A stretch of 62,483 bases of DNA, from positions 1 to 62,483 of the forward strand of contig CAYLXU010000001.1 of the NCBI GenBank assembly GCA_964388055.1, in the 5' to 3' direction. The translations under genes were made by a program, and so were the position numbers. The stretch comes from CAYLXU01 sp964388055. GTDB taxonomy: Bacteria; Patescibacteriota; Minisyncoccia; UBA6257; JACRHW01. Below, in pieces: positions 28,217 through 37,220 of the stretch. Within the stretch, counting starts at the first letter, position 1; each line of letters begins with the position of its first letter. The notes under the pieces are model-generated. The model worked only from the letters and a program-made list of their open reading frames with translations. It was not told the DNA's origin and searched no databases.

Positions 28217-30790
28217 ATGAAGACTCTAGTTCTAATTGATGCTAACGCCTTAATCCATCGGGCGTTTTATGCGTTGCCACCAATGTCAGACAAGAATGGG
28301 CACCCCACTAATGCATTGTATGGTCTCTCAAGCATTCTCCTCAAGATAGTTCGTGAATTGAAGCCCGATTACGCAGTTGCAGCATTTGATCTTGCGGCTC
28401 CCACATTTCGTCACAAGGAGTATGAGGCATATAAAGCTCAACGGAAAAAAGCCTCCCCAGAGCTTATAAGTCAGATTAAGGAAGCCCCGAAAATATTTGA
28501 GGCGTTTGGCATCAAAGTGCTTAGCAAGGAAGGTTATGAGGCAGACGATGTAATTGCCACGTGTGTCGAGGAATTTAAAAAAGAACCGGATCTCAAGATT
28601 ATTATTATTACCGGAGATCTAGACACCTTGCAGCTTGTTTCTGGAGAGAAGGTTGTGGTTTCCACGATGAAGAAGGGAATTGGGGAGACCGTTGTCTATG
28701 ATGAGCGTGAAGTAAAAGCTCGTTTTGATCTTTCTCCGGAACAGATGCCCGACTTCAAGGGGCTTAAAGGGGATCCTTCGGATAATATTCCTGGCGTACC
28801 TGGAATAGGGGAAAAGACTGCCATCCAACTTCTTAGGCAGTTTCATACTCTTGAAAATCTTTTTGAAAAAATTGAGGCGGATAAGACCCTCGTAAATGAG
28901 AAGACATACGTGAAACTTGTGGAAAATAAAGATCAGGCTTTTTTTAGCAAGTATTTAGCAGTAACAAAAAGAGATCTTCCCTTGGGGGTTGTCCTATCAG
29001 ATTTAAGTTTTTCTCTATCTGAGGACGTGTTGCGTGGTGTCTTTGAGGAGCGGAATTTTAGAAGTCTTGTAGTGCGACTTATGGAGAAGGAGGGTGAGGC
29101 AGGAAAGGAAGAAAAAGAGAAGGAGATAGAACAAGGAGAAAAAAGAATGGATTGTGAGACGTTTTTAAAAATGCCAGGAAAAGAATTTTTTTTATTTCTT
29201 GAAGGGGATGATTTGTGGATTGCGAATAGGTCGAGTAGTTGTATAGTGACCCCTCTTCAGGCAGGACTGTTGGAACGATTCTACAAGAATGACGGATACT
29301 ACATTGGCCATGATATAAAAGCGCTTTTAAGGTGGCACAAACGACATGGTGTGCTCCCCCCTTTCTTTTCATTTGATACCATGATTGGAGCATGGCTTCT
29401 GGACCCGGAACGACGAGACTATAACATTGCTGCCGTTATCGAACGGATATTTAAAAAAGAGAAAAATGAAGACCTTCTTTTCCCCTTATATGAGTGGATT
29501 AAAAAGAAAATAGATCAATATGAATTGCAGTATGTATACAGTAATATCGAGTTACCGCTTACCCCAATTTTAAGTGAAATGGAAATGCGGGGAATTGGTG
29601 TTGACGTTGATTCGCTTGTAAGTTTGGGAGAGAAAACGAATGTCGCGCTTAAGGAGCTTGAAGAGGAGATACATAAGGAGACTGGTAGTTCATTTAATAT
29701 CAATTCCCCTAAACAGCTAAGCGAGGTTCTTTTTACGCTTTTAAAACTTCCCACAAAAGGTATCCGAAAAACACCGCAAGGGGCACTTTCCACAGACGCC
29801 TCGGAATTGGCAAAATTGCGAGATAAGCACCCCGCAATTGATTTAATTTTGCGTTACAGAGAACTTAATAAGTTAAAGACGACGTATATAGATGCGCTTC
29901 CCAAATTTGTGGAAGAGAGTACGAGGAGGCTTCATACGACATTTCATCAAACAGGAACTGCCACAGGGCGACTATCTTCTTCCGAACCGAACTTACAAAA
30001 TATTCCCGCCCAAGGCGACGAAGCGCGAATGATACGAGATGCATTCATTCCAGAAAAGGGTTTTCAGTTTGTAGCATTTGATTATTCTCAGCTTGAGTTG
30101 CGTATTGTTGCCGCTCTTTCAAAGGACGAAAAAATGGTTAACGCGTTTTTAGAAGGAAAAGACATTCATGCGCTCACTGCAGCGGAAGTCAATAACATTT
30201 CTTTAGATGATGTGACTCCTGAGTTGCGTCGTCATGCGAAGACTCTTAACTTTGGAATGGTATATGGGATGGGGGCGCGTGCGTTTGCAGAAAGTTCAGG
30301 ATTATCTTTTGCTGACGCAAAACGTTTTATTCAAGAGTACTTTAGCGATTTTAAGGGGATTAAAACGTATCAGGATTCGATTATTAGTTTTGCTAAAACA
30401 TATGGATATGTAAAAACAGAGACAGGAAGACGACGTTACCTTTCAGACATTGTTTCAGGCAATCCCAAGTTTCAATCCCAAGCGGAACGTGCCGCGATTA
30501 ATATGCCGGTTCAAGGACTTGCCGCGGACATCATGAAACTTGCCATGATTCATGTTAATGCCTGGATACGTGAAAAAAAACTAGAGGATGATGTCAGGTT
30601 GCTTTTAAGTATTCACGATGAACTTGTTTTTGAAATAGCAGAGGGGGTTGAGAATAATGTGATACAAAAGATTAGGGAGATAATGGAACACGCACTTTCC
30701 CTAAGTAATGTTAAAGGGCTTAATCTTAGCGTTCCACTTGTGGTGGACATGAAAGCGGGAAACAGTTGGGGCAACATGAAAAAAATGTAA
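28217..30790 (+). CDS. polA: DNA polymerase I
   Basis: A family A polymerase of 857 residues for Okazaki-fragment processing and repair. The start at 28217 gives MKTLVLIDANALIHRAFYAL. Residues 1 to about 290 are the 5'-3' exonuclease (flap nuclease) domain with its acidic cluster (VIATCVEE, IITGDLDTLQL, GDPSDNIPGVPGIGEKTA). The 3'-5' exonuclease region (about 310-470) lacks the first D-x-E, so proofreading is probably lost. The polymerase domain has motif A DYSQLELRI, motif B RRHAKTLNFGMVYG and motif C SIHDELVFE. It is followed 15 bases later by holA, likely cotranscribed. Confidence 0.97.
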   Translation: MKTLVLIDANALIHRAFYALPPMSDKNGHPTNALYGLSSILLKIVRELKPDYAVAAFDLAAPTFRHKEYEAYKAQRKKASPELISQIKEAPKIFEAFGIKVLSKEGYEADDVIATCVEEFKKEPDLKIIIITGDLDTLQLVSGEKVVVSTMKKGIGETVVYDEREVKARFDLSPEQMPDFKGLKGDPSDNIPGVPGIGEKTAIQLLRQFHTLENLFEKIEADKTLVNEKTYVKLVENKDQAFFSKYLAVTKRDLPLGVVLSDLSFSLSEDVLRGVFEERNFRSLVVRLMEKEGEAGKEEKEKEIEQGEKRMDCETFLKMPGKEFFLFLEGDDLWIANRSSSCIVTPLQAGLLERFYKNDGYYIGHDIKALLRWHKRHGVLPPFFSFDTMIGAWLLDPERRDYNIAAVIERIFKKEKNEDLLFPLYEWIKKKIDQYELQYVYSNIELPLTPILSEMEMRGIGVDVDSLVSLGEKTNVALKELEEEIHKETGSSFNINSPKQLSEVLFTLLKLPTKGIRKTPQGALSTDASELAKLRDKHPAIDLILRYRELNKLKTTYIDALPKFVEESTRRLHTTFHQTGTATGRLSSSEPNLQNIPAQGDEARMIRDAFIPEKGFQFVAFDYSQLELRIVAALSKDEKMVNAFLEGKDIHALTAAEVNNISLDDVTPELRRHAKTLNFGMVYGMGARAFAESSGLSFADAKRFIQEYFSDFKGIKTYQDSIISFAKTYGYVKTETGRRRYLSDIVSGNPKFQSQAERAAINMPVQGLAADIMKLAMIHVNAWIREKKLEDDVRLLLSIHDELVFEIAEGVENNVIQKIREIMEHALSLSNVKGLNLSVPLVVDMKAGNSWGNMKKM

Positions 30791-30805
30791 AATTCAAAAA
30801 TCAAT

Positions 30806-31753
30806 ATGATTATTTTTCTCTACGGTCCGGATCGACACCGGCTTCTTAAAAAGAAAAAAGAGATTGTTGATGTGTACATGGCGCGCAACGTCACGGCTTT
30901 GGATTTTAAGAAATTCGACTTTGAACGAAAAGAAGACGTTTTTGGTTTGGAAGGTTTTTTTAAAACGCATTCTATGTTTGCGACAAAGAAGCTCGCAGCC
31001 GTAGATAACTGTCTCGCGCGCGAGCATGAGCTTATGAGTTTTCTTGAGGACCTTAATGTTGCTGAAGATCCTATGCGTACTGTTCTCCTGTCTCATCATG
31101 GCGACCTTCCTAAAAAGGGCGCGTTTGTGGAATACATAGAAAACGGGGGAAATATAAAAACACAGAGCTTTTCATTGCCCACAAAGTCTACGACGAATAG
31201 TCTTATAAAAGACTGGTTAGATAAGACAGGTCTTAGCGCTGATGCGCGTACTGTGCTGGCGCTGGGAGAATATTATGGAAATGATTTTGGAAAGCTTGAG
31301 TTTGCAATGGAACGACTTTTGTTGTGGAAGCGCGCTAATTCATCCTTACATGTAACAGCGCAGGATTTGGAATTTTTCATTCCTGAAACTGAGGAGAATA
31401 TTTTTACTTTTGTGGAGGCACTTATTAAAAAGGACATTGAAGAAATTTACCGCATTATTCGAGCAACTACGTACGCAAAAAGAAATGTCTGGGATATTTT
31501 AAGGATCTTTGATTTCGAGTTAAAACAACTTGTGCTCGTGATGAGTGGTGACAAGAAGGGGATGGGTGGTCTTTCTGCCTGGGTGCGTGGCAAGTTAGAA
31601 CGTATTACTAAATTGACTTCGGAGAGGGAGATTATAGCGTGGTACAACACAATAGCCTCGCTGGATGCGAGGCTAAAGAGAAGTGAAATAGGGGAAGATG
31701 AGGCGTTCGAAGAGATAATATCAACCCCGCTTCTGTTCGCCACTATTTCTTAG
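30806..31753 (+). CDS. holA: DNA polymerase III delta subunit (clamp loader), intact copy
   Basis: A 315-residue delta subunit that opens the beta clamp in the clamp-loader complex. The N-terminal MIIFLYGPDRHRLLKKKKEI and TEENIFTFVEALIKKDIEEI, plus AKRNVWDILRIFDFELKQLV, match the HolA fold (AAA+-like domain followed by a C-terminal helical domain). It is convergent with rpsT, overlapping its stop by 11 bases. The duplicated block begins inside it at 31163 (codon 120), so its 3' part is present a second time at 41676-42266. Confidence 0.92.
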   Translation: MIIFLYGPDRHRLLKKKKEIVDVYMARNVTALDFKKFDFERKEDVFGLEGFFKTHSMFATKKLAAVDNCLAREHELMSFLEDLNVAEDPMRTVLLSHHGDLPKKGAFVEYIENGGNIKTQSFSLPTKSTTNSLIKDWLDKTGLSADARTVLALGEYYGNDFGKLEFAMERLLLWKRANSSLHVTAQDLEFFIPETEENIFTFVEALIKKDIEEIYRIIRATTYAKRNVWDILRIFDFELKQLVLVMSGDKKGMGGLSAWVRGKLERITKLTSEREIIAWYNTIASLDARLKRSEIGEDEAFEEIISTPLLFATIS

Positions 31754-31976
31754 ATGAGGCAGTTTTTGCGGCTCGTGACTTAAGACGAGCAGCTTTGTTG
31801 CGATGAATTACGCCAGTTTTTACAGCCTTATCAATTGCTTTGTAGGCAAGAGGGAGTTCTTTTACAGAAGACATCTTTTTAAGCGCCGATTTAATGGCTG
31901 TCTTCTTTTGAATGTTGCGAGCTCTTCTTCTAAGGCTCTGGCGATATGCTTTTTGTGCTGATTTTGTATTCGGCAT
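31743..31976 (-). CDS. rpsT: Ribosomal protein S20
   Basis: A 77-residue basic protein starting MPNTKSAQKAYRQSLRRRAR, which binds 16S rRNA. Three helices with Lys/Arg-rich faces are evident; SKK ends it. The ORF extends two residues upstream, but the family start is MPNTKSA (ATG at 31976). It runs convergently into the holA 3' end. Its second copy is at 42256-42489. Confidence 0.95.
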   Translation of the reverse strand: MPNTKSAQKAYRQSLRRRARNIQKKTAIKSALKKMSSVKELPLAYKAIDKAVKTGVIHRNKAARLKSRAAKTASSKK

Positions 31977-32147
31977 AGTAAACAAAATTTAAAAATCGAA
32001 ACTACAATTTAAAACCAAAAAAAGTTTTTACTTGTTAATCTTAATAGTAAATACATTCGATCTTGTGTTAAGATATAACGTATTTTTCCGAAAAAGTAAA
32101 GGGGGTGGGTGGAGGTGATAGTCTGACACAAGAATACATAAGAATGT

Positions 32148-32153
32148 TATACT
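32148..32153 (+). promoter_or_regulatory. -10 box of leaderless HPS-like gene
   Basis: TATACT ends 6 bases before the ATG at 32160, so the mRNA likely begins at the start codon. A CTGACA box lies 19 bases upstream. Duplicated at 42661-42666. Confidence 0.6.
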
Positions 32154-32159
32154 ATATGT

Positions 32160-32849
32160 ATGTCACGCCGACTTAAATTACATCTTGACCCAAAAAAACG
32201 GTATCTTCAGGTGGCGTTAAATAGCACTCTCAAGGAGGCGCAGGATATTATTCGTCAATTGCCTGTGAGCGATCGTATTATCATTGAGGCGGGAACGCCA
32301 CTTATTAAACAATATGGGGGAGAGGCAATACGGCAAGTTTATTCTTGGTGCAGAGAACATTTTTCCGGGTTTAACCCTTATGTTGTGGCAGACCTTAAAA
32401 CAATGGATCGAGGGGCAACAGAGGTAGAAATCGCTGCGAAGAGTGGTGCAAGCGCTGCAATTGCATTAGGTGTCGCTCCAATTGAGACGCTTAATTCATT
32501 TATAGACGCCTGTGAGGTGCGAGGTCTTGATGCAATGATTGATATGATGAACGTGGAGTTTCCTCTTTCTGTTCTCCGTGGACTCAAAAGAGTTCCCCCT
32601 GTCGTAATTTTACATCGGGGCGTTGATGAAGAATCTTTCAACAGAGAAAAACAGATACCTCTTCACGAAATCCGTCGTATTAAGGGGAACTATGATATCA
32701 TGATTTCCATTGCGGGAGGGGATACATTACGAGAAGCGCAGCGGGCAATTTTTAACGATGCTGATATTGTAGTTATCTGGAAATCGGTGTTTAGTAGCAC
32801 AAAAGATACTGCCCAACTGGTTTCCGACTTTTTAAAAGTAACAAAATAA
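32160..32849 (+). CDS. Hexulose-6-phosphate-synthase / OMP-decarboxylase-like (HUMPS) protein
   Basis: A 229-residue TIM-barrel protein of the orotidine-phosphate decarboxylase superfamily. The core motif VVADLKTMDRG (D-x-K-T-x-D, about residue 75) and DMMNVEFP, then VVILHRGVDEES, closely resemble archaeal 3-hexulose-6-phosphate synthase. That enzyme condenses formaldehyde and ribulose 5-phosphate, or runs in reverse to make ribulose 5-phosphate where the oxidative pentose pathway is lacking. The phosphate-binding GGDTLREA loop is near the C terminus. No 6-phospho-3-hexuloisomerase is next to it. The archaeal look suggests transfer, which is an inference. Confidence 0.82.
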   Translation: MSRRLKLHLDPKKRYLQVALNSTLKEAQDIIRQLPVSDRIIIEAGTPLIKQYGGEAIRQVYSWCREHFSGFNPYVVADLKTMDRGATEVEIAAKSGASAAIALGVAPIETLNSFIDACEVRGLDAMIDMMNVEFPLSVLRGLKRVPPVVILHRGVDEESFNREKQIPLHEIRRIKGNYDIMISIAGGDTLREAQRAIFNDADIVVIWKSVFSSTKDTAQLVSDFLKVTK

Positions 32850-32869
32850 AATATATCTCCCGAAGAGGT

Positions 32870-33127
32870 TTACTTAAAATCGAACTCACCTTTTTCTGGT
32901 TTTTCTCCATCAACTTTGCTAAGAAGTATTCCTATCTCTTTCCCAATAGAAGAATATGAATCCATAAGCACCCCTTCGGATTCTATTGATAGTATTTTCA
33001 TTCGAACACCACTGCTTATAATCTCTTGTCCTTTTTGAAGGGTCCCTTTTTTAAGAACCCCTTCTACAAAATATCCTTCATCAAATTCCTTCAGGATATC
33101 TATGATTTCAACACGTGTGGTTTCCAT
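32870..33127 (-). CDS. Stand-alone EF-Tu domain-2-like beta-barrel protein, 85 aa
   Basis: A small protein: METTRVEIIDILKEFDEGYF, then VEGVLKKGTLQKGQEI and a second half RMKILSIESEGVLMDSYSSI, then GKEIGILLSKV. The alternation and the GTLQKGQEI / GKEIGILL turns match domain 2 of translational GTPases (EF-Tu, IF2) without the G domain. It follows the membrane-protein gene by 8 bases, so it is the third gene of the slipin operon. Function unknown. Second copy at 43383-43640. Confidence 0.65.
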   Translation of the reverse strand: METTRVEIIDILKEFDEGYFVEGVLKKGTLQKGQEIISSGVRMKILSIESEGVLMDSYSSIGKEIGILLSKVDGEKPEKGEFDFK

Positions 33128-33135
33128 GGAGAGAT

Positions 33136-33834
33136 CTAGGGGGTGATGATGATGCCGATGTCGTTGGGTAGCTGAAGGGTGTAGGTTCCTATTTTAAACT
33201 TCGTGAGGGATTCGCGAAGTTTTTCTTTTAGTTCCTGTGGGGTAAGTGGAATAAGTAGTGGATCTTCTGTTCTAAAAAAAGACCCTTTTACTGTGGCAGG
33301 AAAGAGTATTTCATCATTTTCATTCCAGAGAACTGGTCGGTTGTCGTGCGTGTTTTGGAGGAGTGTTTGTATTTTTTTCCAATCCGAATCAAGGAATTCG
33401 TTTGTTTTCCAGTCGGCATGTGTAAAAAAGACGCTCGTAACATTTTGGTCCATGATGGGTGGTCTGCAGAATATTACTGGTTTTGTGTTTGCAAACCTTT
33501 TCTCTACTTCATCTAGAAAGTGATCTTTGCAGTAAGAAGTTTCAATAATTTGGTCACTGGGATTGATAAAGCTGAGTGTAAAAAACGGCCTTCTCCACGG
33601 AAGAGATTCACCGTATCCGCATATTTTTGGTTTGTTTTTCCACCAACGGAAAAAAACAAAGAGAAGAATAACAGAAAAGAAGGAAATTTCGGAAAATGAC
33701 TTTAGATCCAAAAATTGCTCTAAGCTCAAGGCGTTATAGACGGGTTCCATCATAAGGAACCAAACTATGCTAAAAAAGAAAAATAGTATGACGAATACGG
33801 CGATCTTGAACAACAAGACGATCAATCCTAACAT
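33136..33834 (-). CDS. Two-helix membrane protein, 232 aa, slipin-operon partner
   Basis: The N-terminal half has two hydrophobic helices: MLGLIVLLFKIAVFVILFFF (through about residue 29) and ISFFSVILLFVFFRWW (about 50-66). The C-terminal 160 residues are soluble and predicted alpha/beta (KPVIFCRPPIMDQN, VTSVFFTHADWKTN, ending in TLQLPNDIGIIITP). No family recognised. It starts 3 bases after the slipin stop, so translational coupling is likely. NfeD-like OB-fold partners usually accompany slipins, but this is not one. Second copy at 43649-44347. Confidence 0.7.
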   Translation of the reverse strand: MLGLIVLLFKIAVFVILFFFFSIVWFLMMEPVYNALSLEQFLDLKSFSEISFFSVILLFVFFRWWKNKPKICGYGESLPWRRPFFTLSFINPSDQIIETSYCKDHFLDEVEKRFANTKPVIFCRPPIMDQNVTSVFFTHADWKTNEFLDSDWKKIQTLLQNTHDNRPVLWNENDEILFPATVKGSFFRTEDPLLIPLTPQELKEKLRESLTKFKIGTYTLQLPNDIGIIITP

Positions 33835-33837
33835 GCG

Positions 33838-34608
33838 TTATTTTTTGGTTTTTAGGTAATCGGAAAGTGATTGGATGCCTTGGAGGAATTCGATAGGGAG
33901 GGCAAAAATAACTGTTTTTGAGGGATCTGGATTTATCTTCTCGATTGTTTCAAGTGTACGGAGTGAAAGCCCGCCGGGAACGGCGCTTAAACGTTCTGCT
34001 GCCTGGGAAAGTTTCTCTGCTGCTTCATATTCCCCTTGCGATTGAATAACGATTGCGCGTCGCTCGCGTTCTGATTCTGCCTGTTTTGCCATAATGCGTT
34101 TCATGTCTGCGGGGAGTTCAATGTCTTGGATTCTGATGTCAGTAATGTTGATACCCCACTCGGTAGTGATCATGTCAACGTCTTTTTTCATCTCCCCGGC
34201 AATCTTTTCTCGTTCTGAAAGAAGTGTATCAAGTTCGACGCCACCAATCACATCTCTAAGGGCCGCCTGTGCATACTGCACTATTGCGTTATAGTAGCTC
34301 CTAATTTTTAGTACTGCCTTGTCAGCATCAAGGACGTGGAAGTATACTACCGCGTTAATTCCTACGGGTACATTGTCTTTTGTAATGACTTCTTGTTGAG
34401 GAATTTCTGTGCTATTTACACGAACGTCTACAACGATCATTTCTTGAATACCAAAGAGGACGAAGATCCATGTGAGGCCCGGTCCTCGTACGCCAGCATA
34501 CCTACCCAGCGTAAGCACAACTCCGCGTTCGTATTCTTTCACAACACGTAATCCTCGTAGGAGGATGTACACAACAAAAAGAACAATAAAAGTTATAAAA
34601 ACTTGCAT
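33838..34608 (-). CDS. SPFH-domain protein (slipin/stomatin/band 7)
   Basis: A 256-residue membrane-anchored scaffold. The N-terminal helix MQVFITFIVLFVVYILLRGL anchors the protein and YERGVVLTLGRYAGVRGPGL, then DVRVNSTEIPQQEVITKDNV, then PVGINAVVYF, are the classic SPFH/band-7 signatures. The C-terminal helical region (ESERERRAIVIQSQGEYEAA) is the oligomerisation coiled coil. Such proteins form membrane microdomains and often recruit proteases. It leads a three-gene operon with the membrane protein and the EF-Tu-domain-like protein. Second copy at 44351-45121. Confidence 0.93.
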   Translation of the reverse strand: MQVFITFIVLFVVYILLRGLRVVKEYERGVVLTLGRYAGVRGPGLTWIFVLFGIQEMIVVDVRVNSTEIPQQEVITKDNVPVGINAVVYFHVLDADKAVLKIRSYYNAIVQYAQAALRDVIGGVELDTLLSEREKIAGEMKKDVDMITTEWGINITDIRIQDIELPADMKRIMAKQAESERERRAIVIQSQGEYEAAEKLSQAAERLSAVPGGLSLRTLETIEKINPDPSKTVIFALPIEFLQGIQSLSDYLKTKK

Positions 34609-34840
34609 ATATGTTTAGTTAATTTGCTTATTATTAGTATAGCACACCTGGTTGTCACAATCTCGATAGATGGCGTGTGATCGACTTTTTATTGCCGGGC
34701 ACATTTTACATTTAATGTTGTCCAAATTAGAGTATAGATAAGCAGAAATTCCTAACATCTAATTCTCAATTTCTAGCAAAACTTCAAATATAAAATTTTC
34801 AAATTGAAAATTTTTAAAATTAGAAATTGAAAGTTGTAGT
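34609..34840. other. Divergent intergenic region, slipin / ruvA
   Basis: Holds a minus-strand TATACT box about 25 bases before the slipin ATG, and near ruvA an AT-rich inverted repeat (TTTTCAAATTGAAAA near 34796) related to the dispersed AATTTTCAA patches. No ORF. Duplicated at 45122-45353. Confidence 0.5.
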
Positions 34841-35413
34841 ATGATTTATTCTCTTTCAGGAAAAATTCGGTCTGCTCAAGCCAACGCAATAGTTATTGAG
34901 ACAGAAGGGGGGGTCGGGTATCTTGTGTTTGCCACCCCCGAAACAATATCTCGGGCCGTGATACACGAAAATGCGCGACTCTATACGTTTCTTCAAGTGC
35001 GTGAGGACGCACTTGAACTGTATGGTTTTATCTCAGAAGAAGAACTCGCTTTTTTTAGACTTCTTACTACGGTATCGGGTGTGGGCCCCAAGGCGGCGAT
35101 GGCAATTTTGGGTGTTGCGGACATTCACACACTCCGTTCGGCAATCGCATCCGGAAAGGTAGAGATTTTGAGTCGTGCAGGAGGGATAGGAAAGAAAACA
35201 AGTGAAAGAATCATTGTTGAATTAAAAGAGAAGGTGGGAAAGAGCGATGAAAAGATTAAAGCATTTGAACTTGATCTTGATATACTCGAGGCGTTAAAAT
35301 CTTTGGGGTATTCTGGGCAGGAGGCGCAGCGAGCAATTAAAGAGCTTTCTCCTGATATAATTAGTTTTTCAGAACGCCTTAAGGCTGCTCTAAAAATGCT
35401 CGGGAAGAAATGA
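34841..35413 (+). CDS. ruvA: Holliday junction DNA-binding protein RuvA
   Basis: A 190-residue tetrameric protein that loads RuvB on Holliday junctions. The N-terminal OB fold starts MIYSLSGKIRSAQANAIVIE. Two helix-hairpin-helix motifs are seen, VSGVGPKAAMAILG and AGGIGKKTSERIIVELKEK. The C-terminal UBA-like RuvB-binding domain ends in FSERLKAALKMLGKK. Its TGA overlaps the ATG of the Mur ligase gene by 4 bases. Second copy at 45354-45926. Confidence 0.95.
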   Translation: MIYSLSGKIRSAQANAIVIETEGGVGYLVFATPETISRAVIHENARLYTFLQVREDALELYGFISEEELAFFRLLTTVSGVGPKAAMAILGVADIHTLRSAIASGKVEILSRAGGIGKKTSERIIVELKEKVGKSDEKIKAFELDLDILEALKSLGYSGQEAQRAIKELSPDIISFSERLKAALKMLGKK

Positions 35414-36756
35414 GTATCTTGTATAGATACATGATAAACAAACTACGATCATACTATCATTTAATGTGGGCATATCTCAGTGCTTTTTTTTCTGGTTTTC
35501 CATCGAGAAGGCTTACGGTTATTGGTATCACTGGTACGAAGGGGAAGACGACAACAACTGAACTCATGGTCCATGTACTAAGAAGCGCGGGGCACAAGGT
35601 TGTTTCTTCATCTGGGCTCCAATTTCGTATAGATGAGAAAGTAGTTCCAAATGATTTTAAGATGACGATGCCTGGACGTGGTTTTCTCCAGCGTCTCCTG
35701 GCGCGAGGGGTAAAAGAGAGGTGTGATGTTGCGATTCTTGAGGTGACATCGGAGGGGCTGGCCCAGTCTCGGCACTCCTATATTAATTTTGATGTTGCGG
35801 TGTTTTTAGGTATTCATGAGGAGCATCTAGAGAGGCATGGGGGGTTTGAGGGGTATAGAAGGGCAAAGGAGATGCTATTCCAAGCGCTTCAAGAGTCAGA
35901 AAAAAAGAAGAAAATTGCAGTTATAAATACTGATGATGCACACGCTCCAGAGTTTGTAAAATATCAGGTAGACGAAGTGTGGGGATTTGGGTTTAAAGGA
36001 AATGGACTTAAAAAGGGCATGAAAATGCTCAAGGCAGATGGTGTGCAGTCCACTGCCGCTGGTTTGCAGTTTTATATAAACGGCAATCGCATCCTTTCAA
36101 GAATTCTTGGAGAATTTAATGTATATAATGTGCTTGCTGTAGTTGCAGTTGCGAAGGCTCTTCACATAGATGACGGAGTAATTCAAAGCGCTATCGAAAC
36201 ATTTTCTGGAATTCCAGGGAGAATGGAAGTAATTAATGGGAAAGGAATTCACGTGATTGTCGATTACGCGCATACGCCGGACTCTCTTGAATGGGTATAT
36301 AAAGAGGCACGAAGAATTTTTAACCCTAGCTCGATGGTGTGTGTTCTTGGTGCGGCAGGGGGAGGAAGAGACACGTGGAAACGTTCGGTGTTTGGCGAAC
36401 TTGCGGCAATGTACTGTGATGAAATAATTCTTGCAAATGAAGACCCGTACGACGAAAATCCAGAAAGCATTTTACAAGATATTAAAAAAGGAATTGATCA
36501 GTTTTCAAATAGAAAAGTAAAGTTGTCGGCATCCTCATTTAATTCATTCCAAGAGACTTCAAAGACACATACGAATGCGCGGGTGCACATTATTTTGGAA
36601 AGGCGTGAGGCCATTAAAAAAGCGATATCTCTTGCGAAACCAGGCGATGTTGTGGTAATTACGGGAAAGGGGGGTGAACGATGGATGGTGCTTGCGGGGG
36701 GAAAGAAGATTCCGTGGGACGACTCCGGTATTGTAAAAGAAGTAGTATATGCCTAG
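35410..36756 (+). CDS. MurE-like Mur ligase
   Basis: A 448-residue ATP-dependent ligase of the MurE group (UDP-MurNAc-tripeptide synthesis or a related amide ligase). The P loop is GITGTKGKTTTTE (about residue 40), the central domain has ILEVTSEGLAQSRHSYINFD, and the C-terminal domain has GRMEVINGKGIHVIVDYAHT and VITGKGGERWMV. The amino-acid recognition loop reads NEDPYDENP rather than the DNPR of diaminopimelate-adding MurE, so the added residue may differ. It also has an N-terminal basic hydrophobic segment (MINKLRSYYHLMWAYLSAFF) instead of the usual UDP-binding domain. It may act on lipid-linked or tRNA-type substrates. Second copy at 45923-47269. Confidence 0.82.
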   Translation: MSILYRYMINKLRSYYHLMWAYLSAFFSGFPSRRLTVIGITGTKGKTTTTELMVHVLRSAGHKVVSSSGLQFRIDEKVVPNDFKMTMPGRGFLQRLLARGVKERCDVAILEVTSEGLAQSRHSYINFDVAVFLGIHEEHLERHGGFEGYRRAKEMLFQALQESEKKKKIAVINTDDAHAPEFVKYQVDEVWGFGFKGNGLKKGMKMLKADGVQSTAAGLQFYINGNRILSRILGEFNVYNVLAVVAVAKALHIDDGVIQSAIETFSGIPGRMEVINGKGIHVIVDYAHTPDSLEWVYKEARRIFNPSSMVCVLGAAGGGRDTWKRSVFGELAAMYCDEIILANEDPYDENPESILQDIKKGIDQFSNRKVKLSASSFNSFQETSKTHTNARVHIILERREAIKKAISLAKPGDVVVITGKGGERWMVLAGGKKIPWDDSGIVKEVVYA

Positions 36757-37213
36757 TAGTGAAAAAGGATTTCTCAAGAAAGATCTCTATAAAAAGGTGT
36801 ACAATGTTGCGCCTATTTTTTGCGTAGATATAGTTGCGGTGTGCGGTAACGAGTTTCTCTTAGGAAAAAGGGAGAACGAGCCTGAGAAAGGAAAATGGTT
36901 TCTCCCTGGTGGGCGTATTTATAAGATGGAACCTTTTGAAAAAGCAGTAGCGCGAAAAGTAAAAGAGGAGTTGGGTATTCGTGTTGCAAAAAAGGATTTC
37001 AAATTTCTAACGCTTGGAACCGTGATGTCAAAAAAAGCTCCATTTGGTGATGGTCCGTTCCATGCAGCAATTGGAGTATATAAGGTAAATATAAAAAAGA
37101 AGGATCTAGTAAGGGCAGATTCTCAACACTCAGAACTAAGATGGTTTACCACGATAGATAAAAAGTGGCACCCTTATGTGAAAGAATCTCTTCACGCAGC
37201 AGGATTCAAATAA
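36749..37213 (+). CDS. Nudix hydrolase, GDP-mannose hydrolase-like
   Basis: A 154-residue Nudix protein that resembles GDP-mannose mannosyl hydrolase. The Nudix box is GGRIYKMEPFEKAVARKVKE followed by ELG, where the canonical R-E pair reads R-K, the variation seen in GDP-mannose hydrolases. It starts with a DIVAVCGNEFLLGKRENEPE segment typical of this subgroup. It overlaps the MurE-like gene by 8 bases and is followed by gmd and fcl, so it likely controls the GDP-mannose pool. Second copy at 47262-47726. Confidence 0.82.
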   Translation: MPSSEKGFLKKDLYKKVYNVAPIFCVDIVAVCGNEFLLGKRENEPEKGKWFLPGGRIYKMEPFEKAVARKVKEELGIRVAKKDFKFLTLGTVMSKKAPFGDGPFHAAIGVYKVNIKKKDLVRADSQHSELRWFTTIDKKWHPYVKESLHAAGFK

Positions 37214-37220
37214 GATACGT

